From assembly GCF_000971395.1 (NCBI RefSeq), contig NZ_BBME01000017.1:62001-126000 (forward strand): DNA of 64,000 bases, given 5' to 3'. The stretch is from Demequina iriomotensis (GTDB taxonomy: Bacteria; Actinomycetota; Actinomycetes; Actinomycetales; Demequinaceae). Below are positions 1 to 10,783 of this stretch, piece by piece. Position 1 is the stretch's first letter. Each line of letters starts with the position of its first letter. Below the pieces are notes generated by a model. That model worked only from the letters and a program-made list of their open reading frames with translations. It had not been told where the DNA came from and ran no database searches. The translations under genes and the position numbers were made by a program.

Positions 1-2756
1 TCGATCTTCTCGGCGAGATCCTTGCGCAGGCCGTTGGTGCGGCCCTTGTAGGTGTCCTCGGGGAACAGCGAGACCATGTCGAGCCGCAGCGTCCCGGCGC
101 CGCCCGCCTGGACGTCGAGCCGCCCGGACGTGGTGGTGGACGATGCGGTGAGCACGCCCGCGTACTTGGCCCAGCCGTCGTCGCCGACGGTGAGCTCGAG
201 CGTGTCCGAGATCGCCGCGCCGTCCGCGTCCACGAGCGTCACGGTCAGCGGGGTGCCGTCCGGCGCCGTGGTGCGGGCGAACACGGAGAAGTCGTACAGG
301 TCGCCCTCCTCGAGCGCGACGCCGTCGAAGCCGCCGTTGCGCACGCCGTACGTGCCGCCGTCGGGGTTGTCGAGCGTCACCTGGAGATAGGTGCGGTTGC
401 GCTCGCCCAGCCGCTCGTCGTCGTTCACGGTGGTGGCCGCGCCCGCTCCGCCGCCCGTCGACGTGGTCGACCACGCGGTCATGCCGGTGTACCCGGCGTT
501 GTCGATGGGGAGGAACTCGAACGAACGGTTGCGCACGAGCTCGGCGTAGAGGCCGCCGTCCGCCGCCCAGTTGATGTCCTCGAAGAAGACCCCGTACATG
601 CTGTCGGGGATCTCCGCGCCCGTCGCCGCATCGTCCACCGTGATCGTGTACTCGGCGGGCGCATCGTCCGGGTAGGCCGCCAGCAGCGCCGCCTGCTCGT
701 CCGCGGTGATCGGCAGCACCGTGCCGTGACGCGCGCTCGACGGGAGCTGCGCCGACGGCACCGACGTCCAGTCTCCCGACGCGATGTCGGACGTCTCGAA
801 CAGCATGTAGCCCTCGCCGCCGTGGTAGCTCGGCTGGTCGATCAGCATGTACCAGTGGCCGGGCTGCGCGTTGTCCTCGAACACGGTCGGGCCCTCGCCC
901 TGCGTGAACGTGCCGCCCCACGGGTTGGGCTCACCCACGCCGATGTGCTCCTTGACCAGCTGCCATCCCTCGGAGTCCTCCGTGGGCAGCGTGCCGGACA
1001 CGGTCGCGGTGAGGTCGGTCGAGCGCTCCTGGCGGACGTCGAACGTCGCCTCGTCCTTGATGAAGCGGTAGTAGGTGTCGCCGTCCTTGACGACGGTCGC
1101 GTCGATCATGCCCCGTCCGGTGCCGCGCTTGACGTCGACCCATTCCTGCGGCTCCGTGAACGTCACGAAGTCGCGGGTGGTGACGTACATCATGCGGTTG
1201 TAGGTGGTCGCGAAGTCGCGGGAGGTGGTGTCGGAGGTCTCGTAGAGGTTCGAGGCCCAGTACACGACGTACTCCCCCGCGTCCTCGTCGTAGTACGCCT
1301 CCGGCGCCCACGTGTTCCCGGCGAGGTCGCTGGACACCACGATGGAGCGCTGGTCGCTCCAGTGGACCAGGTCGGTCGACTCCCACACGTTGAGGCGGCG
1401 GCTGCCGGTCTCCTGGGCTGTGCCGAAGTCGTAGCTGCCGTAGCGGTCGACCATGTTGAGATCCGTCGACAGCATGTAGAAGCGGTCGCCCTCGGGAGAG
1501 CGCATGACGAACGGGTCGCGGATGCCCTGCTCGCCGAGCGTCGACTGCAGCACCGACTCGGCGTTGTTGAGCTCCTTCCACGACGTCGGATCGTCACCCA
1601 CGCTCGTCGCGAAGTAGATCTCCTCGCCCACGGTGCTCGACTCCCCCTCGAAGTACGGGAAGAAGTAGCCCTCGTAGTCGGCGGTCTCCGGCGCCGGCTG
1701 CACCGTGGCGACGAGCACCGCGGTGTCCGTGGCCTCGCCCTTGCTGAGGGTGGCCGTGAGCGTCACCGCGACGGACGATGCGCCGGGCGCGGGGCGCGTG
1801 ACCTCACCGGTGGCGGTGATGACGGCCGCGTCGGAGGTCTCCCACGCGATCGCGCTGCCGTTGACTCCCGCGGTCGGGAGGGTGATGTTGCCCCGCACGT
1901 CGTCGAGGTTCGGGATGGTGAGCGCCGCGAGGTCGGCCGCCACGGCCTCCTCGTCCGTGAGGTCGCCCCGGTACAGCTCCGACACCTGGCTCTCGGAGAG
2001 CGCCTCGGTGTAGATCGCCACGTCGCGGACCCCGCCTGCGTAGAACGGGTCGCCGTAGGACGAGCGGCCGATGTACGCCACCAGATCCGCGCCGAAGTCG
2101 CTGACGGTGCGCGAGGTCGCGACCGTGCCGACCTTCTCGCCGTCGAGGTATCCCGTGATGGCCGTCGGGGTGATGACGGTCGTGTACATCTGCCAGTCCG
2201 CCGTGGTGACGGGACCGGCGACGCCCTTCGCCGCGTCGGTCGGGCTGATGCCGACCTCGGTCCACCACGGCGCGCCCGCGTCGAGGCTGCCCGTGATCAC
2301 CGTCTTGAAGCGGCCCTCGGTGGGCGTCGCGGGGTTGAGCAGCCAGTACTGGCTCGGGAGGTTCTCGGTGGTGCCGAAGAACATCGCGGCGTAGTAGCCG
2401 GTGCCCGTCTGGTTCCGCAGCCAGGTGTTGATGGTGAGGGTGTCCTGCCCGTCGAACATCCCGGTGGGCATCTCGACGTAGGCCGCGCCGCTGCCGCTCG
2501 CGCCGCCGGGCAGCGTGAGCACGTCGCCGTCGATGCTCGCGCCCGCGCCCAGGATCACGGCGTCGTTGCCGTTGCCGCTCGCGTCGGGCACGGTGGTGCC
2601 GGCGGTCGCGGAGAAGTCGTAGTGCGCGAGCAGCGTCGCGGACACGGCCGCGCGCGCCGTGCTCGCCGGATACTGAAGCGCGATCGCGAGGGCCGCGATC
2701 AACGTCGCCGCGAGCAGCGCCGGCATGCGACGCCGCTCTTCGATGGGGGTGGTCAT
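1..2756 (-). CDS. Secreted LamG-Ig-GH43-GH51 arabinofuranosidase-type glycosidase (partial, C-terminus beyond left edge)
   Basis: The reading frame is open from the ATG at 2756 to the window edge (918 codons visible), preceded by a strong AGGAGGAG ribosome site. Residues 1-37 are a signal peptide (basic start, hydrophobic stretch, ARA cleavage-like end). About 40-225 is a LamG/concanavalin-like domain, about 230-330 an atrophied bacterial Ig-like domain, and about 345-670 a GH43 five-bladed domain with the expected acidic residues: D414 in RDPF, D552 in MIDATVVKDG and E621 in GEGPTVF. From about 710 a second catalytic module begins with YGVFFEDINWAADGG, typical of plant-type GH51 alpha-L-arabinofuranosidases, followed by a CBM4_9-like segment. 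Two hydrolase modules in one chain suggest attack on arabinoxylan or arabinan. The substrate is inferred from families only. The gene stands alone behind a long regulatory gap. Confidence 0.85.
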   Translation of the reverse strand, partial: MTTPIEERRRMPALLAATLIAALAIALQYPASTARAAVSATLLAHYDFSATAGTTVPDASGNGNDAVILGAGASIDGDVLTLPGGASGSGAAYVEMPTGMFDGQDTLTINTWLRNQTGTGYYAAMFFGTTENLPSQYWLLNPATPTEGRFKTVITGSLDAGAPWWTEVGISPTDAAKGVAGPVTTADWQMYTTVITPTAITGYLDGEKVGTVATSRTVSDFGADLVAYIGRSSYGDPFYAGGVRDVAIYTEALSESQVSELYRGDLTDEEAVAADLAALTIPNLDDVRGNITLPTAGVNGSAIAWETSDAAVITATGEVTRPAPGASSVAVTLTATLSKGEATDTAVLVATVQPAPETADYEGYFFPYFEGESSTVGEEIYFATSVGDDPTSWKELNNAESVLQSTLGEQGIRDPFVMRSPEGDRFYMLSTDLNMVDRYGSYDFGTAQETGSRRLNVWESTDLVHWSDQRSIVVSSDLAGNTWAPEAYYDEDAGEYVVYWASNLYETSDTTSRDFATTYNRMMYVTTRDFVTFTEPQEWVDVKRGTGRGMIDATVVKDGDTYYRFIKDEATFDVRQERSTDLTATVSGTLPTEDSEGWQLVKEHIGVGEPNPWGGTFTQGEGPTVFEDNAQPGHWYMLIDQPSYHGGEGYMLFETSDIASGDWTSVPSAQLPSSARHGTVLPITADEQAALLAAYPDDAPAEYTITVDDAATGAEIPDSMYGVFFEDINWAADGGLYAELVRNRSFEFLPIDNAGYTGMTAWSTTSTGGGAGAATTVNDDERLGERNRTYLQVTLDNPDGGTYGVRNGGFDGVALEEGDLYDFSVFARTTAPDGTPLTVTLVDADGAAISDTLELTVGDDGWAKYAGVLTASSTTTSGRLDVQAGGAGTLRLDMVSLFPEDTYKGRTNGLRKDLAEKI

Positions 2757-2949
2757 GGGTGTGCTCCTCCTGAGATGGGATGCACGGCGCCTGGTGCGCG
2801 CCGTCGCGCACCGCGCCGTCTGCCGAGGGGCCTCGATGCCGCGCACGCGACGGTCCGCACGGTCTCCCGACGCGCATCGTCCATGCCCACGTCCTCCTTG
2901 ACGCCCGACACCTGCCCGCACCCGGATGGTGTGCCATCCGGCCTTGAGA

Positions 2950-2963
2950 TGTGATCGCTCACT
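2950..2963 (-). promoter_or_regulatory. Operator-like palindrome, LacI-family style
   Basis: TGTGATCGCTCACT is nearly palindromic (10 of 12 core positions symmetric) with a central CG, as in LacI/GalR-family operators that control sugar-degradation genes. It lies about 190 bp upstream of the glycosidase start. A second site of the pattern TGTGNNCGNTCAC lies 67 bp farther upstream. The regulator is not in this window. Confidence 0.45.
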
Positions 2964-3016
2964 TTTTCGGGGACCGCTTCCGCCCGACGTCCGTGTGGGG
3001 AGGGTTGGTGCCGAAT

Positions 3017-3030
3017 TGTGCGCGTTCACA
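3017..3030 (-). promoter_or_regulatory. Second operator-like palindrome, same pattern
   Basis: TGTGCGCGTTCACA shares the TGTGNNCGNTCAC pattern with the element at 2950-2963. Paired operators of this spacing can allow looping repression. Inferred from sequence symmetry and repetition only. Confidence 0.45.
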
Positions 3031-3259
3031 CAGTTACGCATCTTTGCGAGGTTCGGCGGCGCTTGTCAATCGTTGCAGAGGAAGACGTGCGGTCGGATCG
3101 TTTCGATCGCGCCTGTGGCGGGGTACGCCGCCGCCGCCCGCCTCCCCCTGTCACAAGTCACGACCACCGAGCCGCTCGCGCCCGAGCCCCCGCACGATCC
3201 GGCGTCGAGGTTCTCCCTAGCCGTGACTTCGGACGAGGACGACGGGGAAAGGCGCACAC

Positions 3260-3300
3260 AGCGAAGGGCCCCGCCGGCCGAAGCCGACGGGGCCCTCGCT
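3260..3300 (-). terminator. Terminator of the gltB-gltD-pyk unit
   Basis: An imperfect hairpin of about 18 bp (one bulged A, one G-U pair) around the loop CGAA, with the core AAGGGCCCCG paired to CGGGGCCCT, begins 15 bp past the pyk stop. There is no U-tract, which is common for high-GC actinobacterial terminators. Confidence 0.75.
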
Positions 3301-3315
3301 CAGGGGCGCTGGTGC

Positions 3316-4734
3316 TTAGCCGCGCACCTGGCCGACCTTGTGGACGAAGATCGAGTTGGTGGTGCCGGGCACGCCCACCGGGGTGCCCGAGACGACCACG
3401 ACGTACTCGCCGTCGACGGCGCGACCCGAGGACTTGAGGTAGCCGTCGACCAGGTTGACCATCTCGTCCGTCGAGTCGACCTTCTCGACCAGCTCGGCCT
3501 GGATGCCCCACGACAGCGCGAGGCGCTTCTGGGTGTCGGCCGACGGGGTGAAGGCGATCATCGGGGTCGACGGACGCAGGCGCGACATGCGCAGCGCCGA
3601 GTCGCCCGACTGGGTGAACGTGACGATGTACTTGATGTCGAGGTTCTCGGCGATCTCCGCGGCGGCGTGCGTGATCGCACCGCCACGGGTGTGCGGGGTC
3701 GAGAGGTACGGCGCGATGCGCGAGTAGCCCTTCTCCTCCGTGTTCTTGACGATGCGTGCCATCGTCTCCACGGTGATGATCGGGTAGTCGCCCACCGAGG
3801 TCTCGCCCGAGAGCATGACCGCGTCGGTGCCGTCGAGGATCGCGTTGGCGCAGTCCGAGGTCTCGGCGCGCGTGGGCACCGGCGAGTGCGTCATCGACTC
3901 GAGCACCTGGGTGGCGACGATGACGGGCTTGGCCTGCGAGCGGCACAGCTCGATGGCGCGCTTCTGGACGAGCGGCACCTCCTCGAGCGGAAGCTCGACG
4001 CCCAGGTCGCCGCGGGCGACCATGACGCCGTCGAACGCGTCGACGATCTCGGCGAGGTTCTCGACCGCCTGAGGCTTCTCGACCTTGGCGATGACGGGAA
4101 CCGTGCGGCCCTCCTCGTTCATGATGCGCGCGACGTCCTCGTAGTCGGCGGCGTTGCGCACGAAGGACAGCGCGATGAAGTCGGCGCCGAGCTTGAGGCC
4201 CCAGCGGAGGTCCGCCTCGTCCTTGTCCGACATGGCGGGCACCGAGACGGCGACGCCGGGCAGGTTGATGCCCTTGTTGTTGGAGACGGGACCCGGCACG
4301 ACGACCTTGGTGATGACGTCGGTCTCGGTGACCTCGGTCACCTCGAGACGGACCTTGCCGTCGTCGATGAGGAGCGTGTCGCCGGGGTTGCAGTCGCCCG
4401 GGAGGCCCTTGAACGTGGTGCCGCAGATGTCCTTGGTGCCCTCGACGTCACGCGTGGTGATGGTGAACACGTCGTCCACCGCGAGCTCGTGCGGGCCGTT
4501 CGCGAACTTCTCGAGGCGGATCTTGGGGCCCTGGAGGTCGACGAGGACGGCGACGTTCCGGCCCGTCTCCTCGGCGGCCTGGCGGATGTTGCGGTAAACC
4601 TGCTCGTGCTCCTCGGCGGAGCCGTGGCTGCGGTTGATCCGGGCGACGTCCATGCCCGCCCCCACGAGCTTGCGCATCTGGTCGATCGGCGCGGTGGCCG
4701 GTCCGATCGTGCAGACAATCTTCGCGTTACGCAT
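3316..4734 (-). CDS. pyk: Pyruvate kinase
   Basis: Converts phosphoenolpyruvate and ADP to pyruvate and ATP in glycolysis. The 472-residue product has normal family length. It shows the N-terminal AKIVCTIGPA strand, the ATP/K+-site segment ending in SHG, the metal and substrate loop VMVARGDLGVELP, the catalytic region VIAKVEKPQAVENL and LDGTDAVMLSGETSVG, and the C-terminal effector-type domain ending in VSGTPVGVPGTTN. The ATG at 4734 is chosen because GGAG lies six nt before it; the in-frame TTG at 4743 overlaps that ribosome site. Most homologs have NFSHG or NMSHG where this protein has NRSHG. The gene starts 18 bp after gltD and ends before a hairpin, so it is probably the last gene of the gltBD transcript. 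Confidence 0.97.
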   Translation of the reverse strand: MRNAKIVCTIGPATAPIDQMRKLVGAGMDVARINRSHGSAEEHEQVYRNIRQAAEETGRNVAVLVDLQGPKIRLEKFANGPHELAVDDVFTITTRDVEGTKDICGTTFKGLPGDCNPGDTLLIDDGKVRLEVTEVTETDVITKVVVPGPVSNNKGINLPGVAVSVPAMSDKDEADLRWGLKLGADFIALSFVRNAADYEDVARIMNEEGRTVPVIAKVEKPQAVENLAEIVDAFDGVMVARGDLGVELPLEEVPLVQKRAIELCRSQAKPVIVATQVLESMTHSPVPTRAETSDCANAILDGTDAVMLSGETSVGDYPIITVETMARIVKNTEEKGYSRIAPYLSTPHTRGGAITHAAAEIAENLDIKYIVTFTQSGDSALRMSRLRPSTPMIAFTPSADTQKRLALSWGIQAELVEKVDSTDEMVNLVDGYLKSSGRAVDGEYVVVVSGTPVGVPGTTNSIFVHKVGQVRG

Positions 4735-4752
4735 GTTCTCCAACCTTGGTAT

Positions 4753-6219
4753 TCAGGCGCGGAGCGCCGTTGTGTGCGCCGTCACCGGCGCCGGAAGCTC
4801 GGTGCTTCCTGTCAAGTATTCATCGATGGCGGCTGCGGCCGCCCGTCCTTCGGCGATCGCCCAGACCACGAGCGAGGCTCCGCGACCGGCGTCACCGGCC
4901 ACGAACACTCCGTCCTGGGTGGTCGCGTAGTTGCGCGCCCGCTCGATCTGAGCGCGCGAGGTCAACGCTACTTGGGACTGTGCCTGGAGGTTCGTGACCT
5001 CAGGCCCAGTGAATCCCATCGCGATGAGGACAAGATCCGCCGGGATCTCGCGCTCGGTGCCCGGGGTGGGCGTGCGCGAGCCGTCGGCGTTGTATTGCGT
5101 CACGGCAACCTTGAGTGCGGTCACGTGACCATTCTCATCACCGATGAACTCCACCGTCGAGGCGAGATAGTCGCGCTCGCCGCCCTCCTCGTGGCTCGAG
5201 GAGACCTCGAACACGCGCGGGTCGGTGGGCCACGGCTGGCTCTCGGGCCGCTCCGTCGGCGGCTTCTTGCCGATCGCGAGCGTGGTGACGGAGGCGGCTC
5301 CCTGGCGGAGCGCGGTGCCGATGCAGTCCGAGCCGGTGTCGCCACCGCCGATGACGATGACGTGCTTGCCGTCCGCGTGGATCTGGTCCACGACCTCCTC
5401 GCCCGCGACCACCTGGTTGCCCTGGTACAGGTACGGCATCGCGAAGTGGATGCCGTCGAGCTCACGGCCCGGCAGCGGCAGATCGCGTGGCACGGGCGCG
5501 CCCGTGGCGATGAGCACCGCGTCGTAGCGCGCGCGCAGGTCGTCCCACGTGATGTCCTCGCCGATCGAGATGCCCGTGCGGAAGCGGGTGCCCTCGCGCT
5601 CCATCTGGACCACGCGGCGGTCGATGATGTGCTTCTCCATCTTGAAGTCCGGAACGCCGTAGCGGAGCAGCCCGCCCACGCGATCGTCCTTCTCGTACAC
5701 GGCGACGGTGTGGCCGGCACGCGTCAGCTGCTGCGCCGCGGCGAGCCCCGCGGGGCCGGAACCGACCACCGCGACGGTCTTGCCCGTGTGGCGCTGCGCG
5801 ATGTGCGGCGTCACGTTGCCGTCCTCGAACGCGTGCTCGACGATCTCGACCTCGACGTTCTTGATGGTGACCGCAGGCTGGTTGATGCCCAGGACGCACG
5901 AGGTCTCGCACGGCGCCGGGCAGATGCGCCCGGTGAACTCGGGGAAGTTGTTGGTCGCGTGCAGCCGCTCGATCGCATCGGCGTACTGGTCGCGCCACAC
6001 CAGGTCGTTCCACTCGGGGATGAGGTTGCCCAGGGGGCAGCCCTGGTGGCAGAACGGGATGCCGCAGTCCATGCAGCGTCCGGCCTGGCGCTTGAGCACC
6101 ACCTCGTCCCGGCCCAGCTCGTCCTTGACCTCGGCCCAGTCGCGCAGGCGCACCGGGACGGGGCGGTAGGCGGGGACCTCCCGCTCACGGACCTTCAGGA
6201 ATCCACGCGGGTCAGCCAC
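4753..6219 (-). CDS. gltD: Glutamate synthase (NADPH) small subunit
   Basis: Beta subunit of GOGAT: takes electrons from NADPH through FAD and passes them to GltB for glutamate formation. The N-terminal domain carries the two cysteine clusters for [4Fe-4S] centres, [18 protein letters not shown] and [10 protein letters not shown]. The FAD fold follows with [14 protein letters not shown], then the NADPH fold with [15 protein letters not shown], and the C-terminal FAD motif [18 protein letters not shown]. Length 488 is usual. It starts with GTG behind GGAGGTGA and overlaps the end of gltB by 8 nt, so the two subunits are translationally coupled. Confidence 0.97.
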   Translation of the reverse strand: MADPRGFLKVREREVPAYRPVPVRLRDWAEVKDELGRDEVVLKRQAGRCMDCGIPFCHQGCPLGNLIPEWNDLVWRDQYADAIERLHATNNFPEFTGRICPAPCETSCVLGINQPAVTIKNVEVEIVEHAFEDGNVTPHIAQRHTGKTVAVVGSGPAGLAAAQQLTRAGHTVAVYEKDDRVGGLLRYGVPDFKMEKHIIDRRVVQMEREGTRFRTGISIGEDITWDDLRARYDAVLIATGAPVPRDLPLPGRELDGIHFAMPYLYQGNQVVAGEEVVDQIHADGKHVIVIGGGDTGSDCIGTALRQGAASVTTLAIGKKPPTERPESQPWPTDPRVFEVSSSHEEGGERDYLASTVEFIGDENGHVTALKVAVTQYNADGSRTPTPGTEREIPADLVLIAMGFTGPEVTNLQAQSQVALTSRAQIERARNYATTQDGVFVAGDAGRGASLVVWAIAEGRAAAAAIDEYLTGSTELPAPVTAHTTALRA

Positions 6220-9200
6220 CCGTCACCTCCAGGAACTCGGCCCACGCACCGGGAGCGGAGAGGTCCCCGCCCTTCGCGTCGAGCTCGGACAGCGCCTCAC
6301 GGACGCGTGCGTACTGTGCGGGCAGCACGCGCGTGAAGCGCGCCACCGTCATGGACCAGTCGGAGAGGAGCTCGCGCGCCACCGGCGACTGGGTCTCGCG
6401 CTCGAAGCGCTCGATCAGGGTGCGGACGATCACCTGGTCCTCGGCGTCGAGCGCGCTCAGCGTGAGCTCGCCCGACGCGATGGCCTGCGCGTTGACGCGT
6501 TCCGGCCGCAGGTCGAGCACGTACGCGGTGCCGCCCGACATGCCCGCGCCGAGGTTGCGGCCCGTGCGTCCGAGGATCACGGCGGTGCCGCCGGTCATGT
6601 ACTCGAGCCCGTGGTCGCCCACTCCCGAGACCACCGCGGTCGCGCCCGAGTTGCGGACCAGGAAGCGCTCGCCCACCTGTCCCCGCAGCAGGATCTCACC
6701 GGCGGTCGAGCCGTAGCCCACCACGTTGCCCGCGATCACGTCCCGGGTCTCGTCGAGCATGGACTCGCGCGCGGGTCGCACGACGATGCGCCCGCCCGAC
6801 AACCCCTTCGCGACGTAGTCGTTGGCGTCGCCCTCGAGCCGCAGGGTGATGCCGCGCGGCACGAACGCACCGAACGACTGGCCCGCGCTGCCCGTGAAGG
6901 TGACGTCGATCGTGTCGTCCTCGAGGCCCGTGCCGCGGTACCGGCGCGTGACCTCGTACCCGAGCATCGTGCCCACCGTGCGGTTGATGTTGCGCACCTC
7001 GCGGCGGATCTCGACCCGCTCCCCACGCTCGAGCGCCGGCTCGGCGGCGGCGATGAGCTCGTTGTCGAGCGCCTCCGCGAGCCCGTGGTCCTGGGTGGTC
7101 GAGTTCATGAGGGCCGCACCCTCCCGCGGGCGCGCGAGCACCGGCGTGAGGTCGAGGCCCTGCGCCTTCCAGTGGTCGATAGCGGCGCGGGTCTCGAGCG
7201 CCTCGACCCGTCCCACGGCCTCCGCGATCGAGCGGAAGCCCAGGGCGGCGAGGTGCTCACGCACCTGCTGGGCGATGAACTCGAAGAAGGTCTCGACGAG
7301 CTCGGGCCTGCCGGCGAAGCGCGAGCGGAGCTCGGGGTTCTGCGTCGCAACGCCCACGGGGCAGGTGTCGAGGTGGCAGACGCGCATCATGATGCAGCCC
7401 GACACCACCAGCGGAGCGGTGGCGAAGCCGAACTCCTCGGCGCCCAGCAGCGCCGCCACGATGACGTCGCGGCCGGTCTTGAGCTGGCCGTCGACCTGGA
7501 CCACGATGCGGTCGCGCAGGTCGTTGAGCACTAGGGTCTGCTGGGTGTCGGCGAGGCCGATCTCCCACGGCGCTCCCGCGTGCTTGAGCGAGTTCAGCGG
7601 GCTCGCGCCGGTGCCGCCGTCGTGCCCCGAGATGAGCACCACGTCGGACTTGCACTTGGCCACGCCGGCCGCGATGGTGCCGACGCCGACCTCCGCCACC
7701 AGCTTGGTGTGGATGCGCGCCTTCGGGTTCGCGTTCTTCGCGTCGTGGATGAGCTGCTTGAGGTCCTCGATCGAGTAGATGTCGTGGTGCGGCGGCGGCG
7801 AGATGAGGCCCACGCCGGGCGTCGAGTGACGCGTCTGGGCGACCCACGGGTAGACCTTGTTGCCGGGCAGCTGGCCGCCCTCGCCGGGCTTGGCGCCCTG
7901 CGCGAGCTTGATCTGGATGTCGTCGGCGTTGACCAGGTACTCCGACGTCACGCCGAAGCGACCCGATGCGATCTGCTTGATGGCGCTGCGGCGCTCCGGG
8001 TCGTACAGACGGTCGACCGACTCGCCGCCCTCGCCCGTGTTGGACTTGCCGCCCAGCCGGTTCATCGCGATCGCCAGCGTCTCGTGCGCCTCCTGCGAGA
8101 TCGAGCCGTAGGACATCGCGCCCGTGTTGAAGCGCTTGACGATCTCGCTGATGGGCTCGACCTCGTCGATCGGCACCGGGGGCAGGCCCGAGTTGAGCTC
8201 GAGCAGGCCGCGCAGCGTCATGGCGCGCTTCGCCTGGTGGTCGACGCGGTCCGTGTACTGCTGGAACACGTCGTACTGGCGCGTGCGCGTCGAGTGCTGG
8301 AGCTTGAACACCGTCTCCGGGTCGAACAGGTGCTCCTCGCCGTCGCGACGCCACTGGTACTCGCCGCCGGTCTTGAGGCGCTGGTGCGGCGGCAGCTCGC
8401 CCGAGGCGGGGTACGCATCGGCGTGACGCGCCTCGACCTCGGCCGCGACCACGTCGAGCCCGACGCCGTCGATCTGGGACGGGGTGCCGTTGAAGTGGAG
8501 GTCGACCAGCTCCTTGGACAGGCCGATCGCCTCGAACACCTGGGCGCCGCGGTACGACGCCATGGTGGAGATGCCCATCTTGGACATGATCTTGAGGACG
8601 CCCTTGCCGAGCGCCTTGATGAGGTTGTAGGTCGCCTGCTCGGGAGCCACGTCGCCCAGGTAGCCGCGCTTGGCGAGATCCTCGACCGTCTCCATCGCGA
8701 GGTACGGGTTGACGCAGCCGGCGCCGTAGCCGATGAGCAGCGCGACGTGGTGCACCTCACGCACGTCGCCCGCCTCGACCACCATCGACAGCTGCGTCCG
8801 CCTGTGCGTGCGCACCAGGTAGTGGTGCACGGCCGAGGTGAGCAGCAGCGACGGGATGGGCGCGAGGTCGGGGTTGGAGTCGCGGTCGGAGAGCACCAGG
8901 AAGGAGACGCCGTCCTCGATCGCCTCGTCGACCTCCTTGAAGATCTCCCCGAGCCGAGCGTCGAGCGCGGGGGCGCCGCCCTTGACCGGGTAGAGGCCGC
9001 GGATCTTCCGCGCCGAGAACACGCCGCGGCGCTTGGGGTCGCGGTCGATGTGGAGGATCTTGGCGAGCTCGTCGTTGTCGATCACCGGGAAGTCGATGAT
9101 GATCTTGCGCGCGTGCTCGGGGGTGGCGTCGAGCAGGTTCGGCTCGGGGCCGAGCGCGCCGCCGGTCGCGGTGACGATCTCCTCGCGGATCGAGTCGAGC

Positions 9201-10747
9201 GGCGGGTTGGTCACCTGCGCGAACATCTGCACGAAGTAGTCGAACAGCAGGCGCGGGCGCTCGGACAGCACCGCGATGGGCGTGTCGGACCCCATCGCGC
9301 CGATGGGCTCGATCCCGTCCTTCGCCATGGGGCCGAGCAGGATCTTGAGCTCCTCCTCGGTGTAGCCGAACGCACGCTGGCGGCGCTGAACCGAGCGTGC
9401 CGAGTGCGAGATGTGCTCGCGGTCGGGAACCTCGGACAGGCGGATCGCGTTGTCCGCCACCCACTGCTCGTAGGGCTGCTCGGCGGCGAGCGTGGACTTG
9501 ATCTCCTCGTCCTCGACGATGCGTCCCTCACGGGTGTCGACCAGGAACATGCGACCCGGCTGGAGGCGGCCCTTGCGCACCACCCGCGCGGGATCGAGGT
9601 CGAGCAGCCCGGCCTCGGAGCCGCACACGACCAGACCGTCGTCGGTCACCCAGAAGCGACCGGGGCGCAGGCCGTTGCGGTCGAGCGTCGCGCCGATCAC
9701 GGTGCCGTCGGTGAAGTGCAGCGCCGCGGGGCCGTCCCACGGCTCCATGAGCGCCGAGTGGTACTCGTAGAAGGCGCGTCGGGCCGGGTCCATGGACTCG
9801 TTGTTCTGCCACGCCTCGGGGATCATCATGAGCAGCGCGTGGTGGATGGGGCGACCGCCCAGGTGCAGCAGCTCGAGGACCTCGTCGAACGACGCGGTGT
9901 CCGAGGCGCTCGGCGTGCAGACCGGCATGAGCGGCGCCATGTCGCCCAGCAGGTCCGACTTCAGCATGCCCTCGCGCGCAGCCATCCAGTTGCGGTTGCC
10001 GCGCACGGTGTTGATCTCGCCGTTGTGGGCGATGCCGCGCAGCGGCTGCGCGAGCGGCCACGACGGGAACGTGTTGGTCGAGAAGCGCGAGTGGACCAGC
10101 GCGAGCTCGGAGGCGAACAGCGGGTGCAGGACGTCCGGGAACACCTGCTCGAGCTGATAGGTGGTGAGCATGCCCTTGTACGTCAGCGTCCGCGAGGACA
10201 GCGACGCGAAGAAGGGTCCGCCGTCGTTCTCGGCGCGCTTGCGCACCCGGTAGGCGCGGCGGTCGAGCTCGATGCCCGCAAGCCCGTCGACCGCGAGGAA
10301 GGCCTGGCGGAAGGTCGGCATCGCGCCACGGGCGCTGGGGCCCAGCGGCTCGGGGTTCACGGGCACGTCGCGCCAGCCGAGCACGGTCACGCCTTCGGCG
10401 GCGGCGGCCGCCTCGACGATCGCGACCTGGGCGTCCTCCTCGCCCGGCTCGAGGAACGCGATGCCCACCGCGTACTCGCCCGCCTCGGGAAGGTCGAAGC
10501 CCGCGACCTCGCGCAGGAACGCGTCGGGCACCTGCGTGAGGATGCCCGCGCCGTCGCCGGTCTCGGTCTCGGCGCCGACCGCGCCGCGGTGCTCGAGATT
10601 CTTGAGCGCCGTCAGGCCCGCATCGACGATGTCCCGTCCCGCCGTGCCACGCAGGGTCGCGACGAAGGCGACGCCGCAGGCGTCATGCTCGAAAGCGGGG
10701 TCGTAGAGCCCCGCTGCGGGCTGGGGGGCGCCAAGATGCGCGACCAT
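6212..10747 (-). CDS. gltB: Glutamate synthase (NADPH) large subunit
   Basis: Alpha subunit of GOGAT, 1511 residues: glutamine amidotransferase, ammonia channel, FMN-binding synthase and C-terminal glucan-like beta helix. The catalytic N-terminal cysteine lies at [14 protein letters not shown], preceded by a short propeptide removed in known GltB enzymes. FMN and 3Fe-4S regions are visible in [31 protein letters not shown] and [19 protein letters not shown]. The ATG at 10747 has AAGGAC six nt upstream; a GTG directly before it is too close to that site. First gene of gltB-gltD-pyk. A 7-bp hairpin sits just upstream in the leader. Confidence 0.97.
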   Translation of the reverse strand: MVAHLGAPQPAAGLYDPAFEHDACGVAFVATLRGTAGRDIVDAGLTALKNLEHRGAVGAETETGDGAGILTQVPDAFLREVAGFDLPEAGEYAVGIAFLEPGEEDAQVAIVEAAAAAEGVTVLGWRDVPVNPEPLGPSARGAMPTFRQAFLAVDGLAGIELDRRAYRVRKRAENDGGPFFASLSSRTLTYKGMLTTYQLEQVFPDVLHPLFASELALVHSRFSTNTFPSWPLAQPLRGIAHNGEINTVRGNRNWMAAREGMLKSDLLGDMAPLMPVCTPSASDTASFDEVLELLHLGGRPIHHALLMMIPEAWQNNESMDPARRAFYEYHSALMEPWDGPAALHFTDGTVIGATLDRNGLRPGRFWVTDDGLVVCGSEAGLLDLDPARVVRKGRLQPGRMFLVDTREGRIVEDEEIKSTLAAEQPYEQWVADNAIRLSEVPDREHISHSARSVQRRQRAFGYTEEELKILLGPMAKDGIEPIGAMGSDTPIAVLSERPRLLFDYFVQMFAQVTNPPLDSIREEIVTATGGALGPEPNLLDATPEHARKIIIDFPVIDNDELAKILHIDRDPKRRGVFSARKIRGLYPVKGGAPALDARLGEIFKEVDEAIEDGVSFLVLSDRDSNPDLAPIPSLLLTSAVHHYLVRTHRRTQLSMVVEAGDVREVHHVALLIGYGAGCVNPYLAMETVEDLAKRGYLGDVAPEQATYNLIKALGKGVLKIMSKMGISTMASYRGAQVFEAIGLSKELVDLHFNGTPSQIDGVGLDVVAAEVEARHADAYPASGELPPHQRLKTGGEYQWRRDGEEHLFDPETVFKLQHSTRTRQYDVFQQYTDRVDHQAKRAMTLRGLLELNSGLPPVPIDEVEPISEIVKRFNTGAMSYGSISQEAHETLAIAMNRLGGKSNTGEGGESVDRLYDPERRSAIKQIASGRFGVTSEYLVNADDIQIKLAQGAKPGEGGQLPGNKVYPWVAQTRHSTPGVGLISPPPHHDIYSIEDLKQLIHDAKNANPKARIHTKLVAEVGVGTIAAGVAKCKSDVVLISGHDGGTGASPLNSLKHAGAPWEIGLADTQQTLVLNDLRDRIVVQVDGQLKTGRDVIVAALLGAEEFGFATAPLVVSGCIMMRVCHLDTCPVGVATQNPELRSRFAGRPELVETFFEFIAQQVREHLAALGFRSIAEAVGRVEALETRAAIDHWKAQGLDLTPVLARPREGAALMNSTTQDHGLAEALDNELIAAAEPALERGERVEIRREVRNINRTVGTMLGYEVTRRYRGTGLEDDTIDVTFTGSAGQSFGAFVPRGITLRLEGDANDYVAKGLSGGRIVVRPARESMLDETRDVIAGNVVGYGSTAGEILLRGQVGERFLVRNSGATAVVSGVGDHGLEYMTGGTAVILGRTGRNLGAGMSGGTAYVLDLRPERVNAQAIASGELTLSALDAEDQVIVRTLIERFERETQSPVARELLSDWSMTVARFTRVLPAQYARVREALSELDAKGGDLSAPGAWAEFLEVTGG

Positions 10748-10763
10748 CACACCGTCCTTAAGC

Positions 10764-10783
10764 GTCCCCGCTCACACGGGGAC
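10764..10783 (-). promoter_or_regulatory. Hairpin in the gltB leader
   Basis: A perfect 7-bp inverted repeat (GTCCCCG / CGGGGAC, 6-nt loop) lies immediately upstream of the gltB ribosome site. It is too close to the start to be the terminator of lgt without affecting gltB. It could modulate translation or be a weak terminator. No known riboswitch fold was recognised. Confidence 0.35.

Larger units (their letters stand above)
2757..3259. other. Long non-coding upstream region of the secreted glycosidase
   Basis: About 500 bp without a convincing gene. It is less GC-rich in parts than its surroundings and holds two related palindromes (2950-2963 and 3017-3030), a small inverted repeat GATCG-ttt-CGATC at 3096-3108 and one copy of the genome-wide 9-mer (2874-2882). 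Short open frames exist on both strands but are Arg/Ser/Pro-rich and have no ribosome site. It most likely carries the regulated promoter of the glycosidase. Confidence 0.6.

Noticed and set aside
1..2756. Possible frameshifts in the left-edge glycosidase
   Set aside because: Codon-by-codon reading from 2756 to the edge shows one uninterrupted frame with sensible domains throughout.
726..2954. 742-codon plus-strand open frame
   Set aside because: Arg/His/Val-rich shadow of the glycosidase gene on the other strand; no ribosome site and no recognisable domain.
2926..6336. 1136-codon plus-strand open frame
   Set aside because: Antisense shadow of pyk and gltD, typical of very GC-rich DNA.
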